This document shows positions 14,177 through 17,545 of a stretch of DNA of 17,545 nt, in pieces; position 1 is the first letter of the stretch; every line of letters starts with the position of its first letter. This DNA comes from DAMBHY01 sp032068765 (GTDB lineage Bacteria > Bacteroidota > Bacteroidia > Bacteroidales > Dysgonomonadaceae): positions 1 to 17,545 of the forward strand of contig DAMBHY010000025.1 in the NCBI GenBank assembly GCA_032068765.1. Direction: 5' to 3'. The translations under genes were made by a program, and so were the position numbers. The notes under the pieces are model-generated. The model ran no database searches and had not been told where the DNA came from. It saw nothing but the letters and a program-made list of their open reading frames with translations.

Positions 14177-15043
14177 CTATCTACCAATTTTTCTGCGTCG
14201 CTGTTCTGGAATTTCACTTGTAGTCAAAAATTCATTCAGGTCTTTATAATGTTGATACAAGATTCTGACATCTTGTGCATTTGGAAATTCATTTCGTAGT
14301 ATTCTCGTGGCATCATCTCCGGTTCTGTCATTATCCAAAAAGAGTTCAATATTTGGGTAAATCTTGAGCATTTCTGTTGTTCTTTTAATCATCGAAACAG
14401 AGTTGAGAATCAAATAATCTGATGGTGATTTTTCAAGCGGTTTTTCCAAAATTCTGAATGACAAATAATCCGTAAAACCTTCAAAAAGTCGAAGTGTTTT
14501 TGAACCATTTTTTAGAGTGGAAATATCTTTTTTCCCCAGACAGATTTTGATATGTGGATTGCGGATTTCGTATCCTCCGGAATCATTTTTGAAGCCAATT
14601 CCGAAATAATTTCTGCCGTTCAGTTTGTAATGAATTTCTTCCAGTTGTGATTTTTGAGACTTCAATTTCCGCGCTTGCAGATACTGAATGAGTGAAGGAT
14701 GTTGAACCTTTTTAATTTCTAAAATCTCATAACTTTTAGAGGGGTTTTCTAATGAGAAATCTTGCGGTTGAAAAGAAGAAAAATTCTGCTTTGCTGCCCA
14801 TTCTAAAACTTCTTTTACCGTAGCGTTCTGATATTTTTGCATAAAATCGGTGTTGTTACCGCCAATTCCTTCTGAAAAAAGATACCAGAGATTTAGTTTT
14901 TTATCGAGTTTAAAAGAGGCCTGGGATTCGTTGGCAAAAGGATTGAGATACCAGGCTTCTTTTTCATTTTGTTTCGTGGGAAGGTGTCCGAGAGAAAGGA
15001 GGACTTCTTCCAACGTGATGCTGTTAAATTGTTTGCAGTTCAT
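14177..15043 (-). CDS. Toprim-domain primase-like protein of mobile element
   Basis: Primase-related protein likely used to replicate the excised element. The 288-aa protein has an N-terminal region resembling the CHC2 fold of DnaG (NPFANESQASFKLDKKLNLW at 34-53, then GIGGNNTDF), but the zinc-binding cysteines are missing, as in other Bacteroidetes element primases. A Toprim domain follows, with Glu188 in FEGFTDYLSF and the Asp237-Asn-Asp239 pair in LDNDRTGDD. It lacks a visible RNA-polymerase core, so it may be a Toprim-only protein needing a partner. It sits downstream of the VapE-type ATPase, with the hexamer-rich region at 15090-15273 between them, and upstream of mobC. Confidence 0.8.
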   Translation of the reverse strand: MNCKQFNSITLEEVLLSLGHLPTKQNEKEAWYLNPFANESQASFKLDKKLNLWYLFSEGIGGNNTDFMQKYQNATVKEVLEWAAKQNFSSFQPQDFSLENPSKSYEILEIKKVQHPSLIQYLQARKLKSQKSQLEEIHYKLNGRNYFGIGFKNDSGGYEIRNPHIKICLGKKDISTLKNGSKTLRLFEGFTDYLSFRILEKPLEKSPSDYLILNSVSMIKRTTEMLKIYPNIELFLDNDRTGDDATRILRNEFPNAQDVRILYQHYKDLNEFLTTSEIPEQRRRKIGR

Positions 15044-15089
15044 AAAATAAGTTTTGTGTTTTGTTTAATTAAGATTTTTTGAAATTCGC

Positions 15090-15273
15090 CTACCTTCTTA
15101 CCTAAACCTTTATTGATCGTTGTTTGCAAGTGTTTTCTTTCTTACCTCTCATTACCTGCTTACCTTTATTTTATTCATTATTTTAGGTAATTAGGTAAGT
15201 TGATTCCTTTTTAGTTACCTTGTCATAAATACAGTATTAATAAGAGTTCCAAATGATTTCAGGTAAGTGGTAA
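15090..15273. repeat. TTACCT hexamer cluster, candidate replication origin
   Basis: Eight exact TTACCT/AGGTAA hexamers occur in 169 bp: TTACCT at 15098, 15142, 15152, 15160 and 15215, and AGGTAA at 15185, 15193 and 15261. Near-copies CTACCT (15090) and TGGTAA (15268) flank them. The closest inverted pair surrounds an AT-only or nearly AT-only stretch (15166-15184). The cluster fills the non-coding gap between the VapE and primase genes. This layout resembles iterons beside a DNA-unwinding element; origin function is inferred. Confidence 0.55.
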
Positions 15274-15289
15274 GTGGTTTTTGAGATTT

Positions 15290-16459
15290 TTAAGTATTTA
15301 ATGAGTCTTCAATCTTTCTTCTGATCAAATAGCCATAAACTTGTCTTTTCGGATGCTTGATTCTTTCATAATTCATGGCAGTTAGTGCTTTACCAATTTT
15401 CACGATGTTAAGTCGCACACCAAGTGCATTGCTCATCGCCAGCATAATGTCTAAAGGAGTCAAAAATTCGCTTTGCAGTTTAGATTTTTCAAAATGGGTA
15501 AGTATAATTTCCTGTTCCAGAGAAACCTGTTTGAATTTCTCATTCCGCTTTTCGTTCTCTAGAATATCTTCTGCCGTGAGTTCGGAATTGTAGTTTTTTC
15601 TTTCAAAAGCATTGTAATATGCTTGTGACCAGACTTTTTCAATATCAATTTCTTTGGAATAATTGAAATCAATCTCCAAAACTTCAAAAATCTGCCAGCG
15701 TACACTTCCTGTTTCGTCGGTCAAAAAATCGGATCGGTTGGTGGATCCACAAAATGAAGCAGTTCTATGCATCAATGAGGATTTACGATCATAAGGCAAT
15801 CTCGCATTGACGGTATTTTTAGAAATGAAAGACTTCAAAATATTAACATCTGTTTTGGACATTACCGAGAGCTCATCAATATTAATCAGAATGTTCTTGC
15901 ATAAAGCAATGAGGCCGTCTTTATCCACACCAATATCTTCTGTATAATACTTTTCCATAGTTGAGGGTATCAAAAATCGAAGAAAGCTGGTCTTGCCAGA
16001 ATTTTGTTTAGTATTGAACAAAACGAAGCATTGTTTATTGACGTAACCTTTCTTTAATGAACACAAAACGATTCTTGTTAGCCATTTTTCAAAATGATTT
16101 TGAAAAGAAGCATCATCAGTAGTCTTCACATAGCTGCACAGTTTTTTGATGTGATCTTCTTCGTCCCACTCTGGAAGGTTCTTGAAATAATTTTCCAACG
16201 GATTGTACCGGGAAATCAAATGGCTTCGCATGAGAATTTCCAGTTTACTCAGGGTAACATTGATTCCCGTCTGTATCAATTCAATGTACAGGGAATTGAG
16301 ATTGAGTTCTTCCCAGTCGGTATTTTCCGTTTTGATCTCGAATTCCAATGCAATTTCGTTGTATCGGATTTGGTATTTCTTGTCAATGTAACGAATGATG
16401 CGGTCGAAAACGGTTGTTGTATTTCCTGTGGACTGATAGAGATTACCTTCACTATTCAT
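15290..16459 (-). CDS. VapE-domain ATPase, element replication protein
   Basis: Protein of the VapE (virulence-associated E) family, as found in Bacteroidetes mobile elements and phage-like islands and thought to act in element replication as a helicase or loader. Of 389 aa, residues 1-110 form an N-terminal helical region. Walker A is at 150-157 (TKQNSGKT, with Thr in place of the usual first Gly), and Walker B is INIDE (192-196). The sensor-like GSTNRSDFL (238-246) and the arginine of GSVRW (251-255) follow. The C-terminus from about 330 is a winged-helix-like domain often seen in this family. It starts 6 nt after the HTH gene and ends beside the hexamer cluster, its likely DNA site. Confidence 0.82.
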   Translation of the reverse strand: MNSEGNLYQSTGNTTTVFDRIIRYIDKKYQIRYNEIALEFEIKTENTDWEELNLNSLYIELIQTGINVTLSKLEILMRSHLISRYNPLENYFKNLPEWDEEDHIKKLCSYVKTTDDASFQNHFEKWLTRIVLCSLKKGYVNKQCFVLFNTKQNSGKTSFLRFLIPSTMEKYYTEDIGVDKDGLIALCKNILINIDELSVMSKTDVNILKSFISKNTVNARLPYDRKSSLMHRTASFCGSTNRSDFLTDETGSVRWQIFEVLEIDFNYSKEIDIEKVWSQAYYNAFERKNYNSELTAEDILENEKRNEKFKQVSLEQEIILTHFEKSKLQSEFLTPLDIMLAMSNALGVRLNIVKIGKALTAMNYERIKHPKRQVYGYLIRRKIEDSLNT

Positions 16460-16465
16460 CTTGAA

Positions 16466-16810
16466 TTATTTAGATAATTTTCTATAATTCCGATTTACAT
16501 CTTCATCTATTTCAGAAAGAGTTTTTCTTTTACCGTTTCTAATCCATTCTAAAAGTTCATCTTCAAAAAAATAAAGTTTCTTCCCGTTCTTATAACACGG
16601 AATTTTTCGCGTTCGCACAAGGGTGTAAATAGTTGGCTTTGCCTTGCCAAGTATTTGACAAGCCGCATCGAGATCAATTGGGATTTTTTTGTCAGAAGAT
16701 TTTGCAGAAGTTCTACTGTTCTCTACCAGAGCTTTCAGTTCTGCAATCTGATCATTAAGAAACGCGACTGCTTTTGGCAGGGTTTCAAAGGAAATTTCAT
16801 TGCTTTCCAT
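16466..16810 (-). CDS. Excisionase-like HTH_17 DNA-binding protein
   Basis: Small DNA-binding protein of the MerR/excisionase (HTH_17) type, often the recombination directionality factor of integrated elements. In its 114 aa, residues 1-40 are a hydrophilic, helical tail, and residues 45-92 form the winged helix: IDLDAACQILGKAKPTIYTL, then RKIPCYKNGKKLYFFEDEL. It is directly upstream of the VapE gene (6 nt) and probably in one operon. On the minus strand, TATCATTG (16837-16844) is a 7/8 match to the -7 consensus in the gap upstream. Whether it controls excision or transcription cannot be told from sequence. Confidence 0.8.
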   Translation of the reverse strand: MESNEISFETLPKAVAFLNDQIAELKALVENSRTSAKSSDKKIPIDLDAACQILGKAKPTIYTLVRTRKIPCYKNGKKLYFFEDELLEWIRNGKRKTLSEIDEDVNRNYRKLSK

Positions 16811-16927
16811 AACGATTGTTTTTGATTGTTATGGTGCAATGATATGAAGTGATGAGCCAGTGTAGCGATAAACACGCAATCACAGAGGAATCACAGAGAA
16901 AACACTACGTTTTGTAATTTTTAAAGA
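16811..16927. promoter_or_regulatory. Upstream region of HTH operon with tandem repeat
   Basis: This 117-bp gap contains AATCACAGAG twice in tandem (16878-16887 and 16889-16898), 11 bp apart, upstream of a promoter-like TATCATTG (minus, 16837-16844). The period of one helical turn fits a regulator binding site, perhaps for the HTH protein itself. No protein could be assigned. Confidence 0.4.
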
Positions 16928-17536
16928 TTATTTGTACTCGGCTAAATCATCTTGTAGCTTAATAACAGTTTCTTTTGTGTCGGGATCTGATAAATGACTT
17001 TTTATAGTACGGATAGAATACTTATGTAATTTTTGAAAATAATTTTTTAAAAATTTTGAAATCTCTTCTTGATATTGATGACTTCTACCTCCAAAATGAT
17101 TCCAAATATTCCAACCAAAGTGATAAAGATCTGTAGTAGAAAAATTTTTTGTTTCAACTAATATTGGATTTGAAATAATTTCTTTCCTCGAATAAGAAGC
17201 AACTGCATCGCAAATAAAATCTAACTCTTTGTCTGAAACATATAGAGCGAATTTATGTTTAGTATAATTGAGTGCAATTTGCAATTTTTCCTGGTCTTGT
17301 TGTATTTTTTTCTCTTGTTCAATTTTACGTATTACAGCTGTATCTGAACTGCTTTTAACGGGAATTTCTAAATTTTCCGTAGTGTTAACTATTTGAATGC
17401 TATTTGTATCAACCTCTTGCTTATTAGCATCACTCTGATTGAAAGATTTATCAACAATCTTTTTATTTTTTAATCGTTTGTATATTTCGCTCCATTCCCG
17501 TCCGATAAAAATTAAAATTAAATTTTTAGAATGCAC
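16928..17536 (-). CDS. Unrecognised element protein, possibly partial at the edge
   Basis: I do not recognise this protein. The frame stays open to the window edge, and the first candidate start inside is GTG at 17536, so the true start may lie outside; the length from GTG is 202 aa. Residues 1-15 are hydrophobic (LILIFI), and about 30-85 are polar and low-complexity, with a likely helical, Gln/Lys-rich stretch near 67-82. The C-terminal 110 residues look like a folded domain, with YHFGWNIWNHFG and KYSIRTIKSHL as its most distinctive parts. It lies upstream of the excisionase-like gene and in the same orientation, the place where an integrase or its neighbour is usually found in such elements. 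Confidence 0.55.
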   Translation of the reverse strand: MHSKNLILIFIGREWSEIYKRLKNKKIVDKSFNQSDANKQEVDTNSIQIVNTTENLEIPVKSSSDTAVIRKIEQEKKIQQDQEKLQIALNYTKHKFALYVSDKELDFICDAVASYSRKEIISNPILVETKNFSTTDLYHFGWNIWNHFGGRSHQYQEEISKFLKNYFQKLHKYSIRTIKSHLSDPDTKETVIKLQDDLAEYK

Positions 17537-17545
17537 ATATGATTG

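Overview
The window looks like AT-rich DNA from a Bacteroidetes bacterium, most likely a Flavobacteriales/Weeksellaceae relative (Chryseobacterium or Elizabethkingia type). Support comes from the protein families (the mobilization/VapE/Toprim set, HipA/HipB, type I-B Cas) and from several promoter-like sites that fit the Bacteroidetes -7 consensus TAnnTTTG. Every intact gene lies on the minus strand. I give no species.

Layout, left to right. Positions 1-319 carry no gene but hold a strong minus-strand terminator. Next is an intact hipBA toxin-antitoxin pair (320-1856) with a 17-bp inverted-repeat operator, followed by a second, decayed hipBA copy (1946-2307). A short CRISPR array of four 30-bp repeats and three spacers lies at 2373-2600, with its leader at about 2601-2807. 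A complete type I-B cas set follows; in transcription order it is cas6, [103-bp gap], cas8b, cas7, cas5, cas3, cas4, cas1, cas2, array. The right third (12041-17545) is the backbone of a mobilizable integrated element: membrane protein, HUH relaxase, MobC, candidate oriT, Toprim primase, a hexamer-rich candidate origin, VapE-type ATPase, excisionase-like HTH protein and an unrecognised protein reaching the edge. The CRISPR-Cas locus and hipBA may therefore be cargo of a mobile element. No integrase or att site is visible.

The main discovery candidate is in the 103-bp cas6-cas8b gap. A lone degenerate CRISPR repeat (11118-11147, 25/30 identical to the array repeat) lies on the opposite strand to the cas genes. 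It keeps the CCA/TGG mini-hairpin and the ATTGAAAT 5' handle. It has its own promoter-like element just upstream and a predicted 8-bp stem plus U6 terminator downstream, so it defines an RNA of about 68 nt. The 18 nt after the handle match a site only 68 bp away at 16/18 positions. The two mismatches are at spacer positions 6 and 12, which are the nucleotides type I Cascade flips out. The match starts exactly at spacer position 1 and ends at 18, has TCA on its 5' side, and covers the predicted -7 element of the cas8b promoter. This is what a CreR/CreA-type crRNA-like repressor would look like: it would guide Cascade to repress the cas8b-cas2 operon without triggering Cas3. CreTA of the haloarchaeal type I-B system sits in the same cas6-cas8b position. 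Here I see no toxin, so plain cas autorepression is more likely than a toxin-antitoxin role.

How the parts would work together: Cas6, encoded upstream of the regulated promoter, would process both array transcripts and the crRNA-like RNA. Cas8b, Cas7 and Cas5 form Cascade, Cas3 degrades targets, and Cas4-Cas1-Cas2 add spacers. Excess Cascade loaded with the crRNA-like RNA would shut off its own operon. The promoters, RNA ends and repression are predictions from sequence alone.
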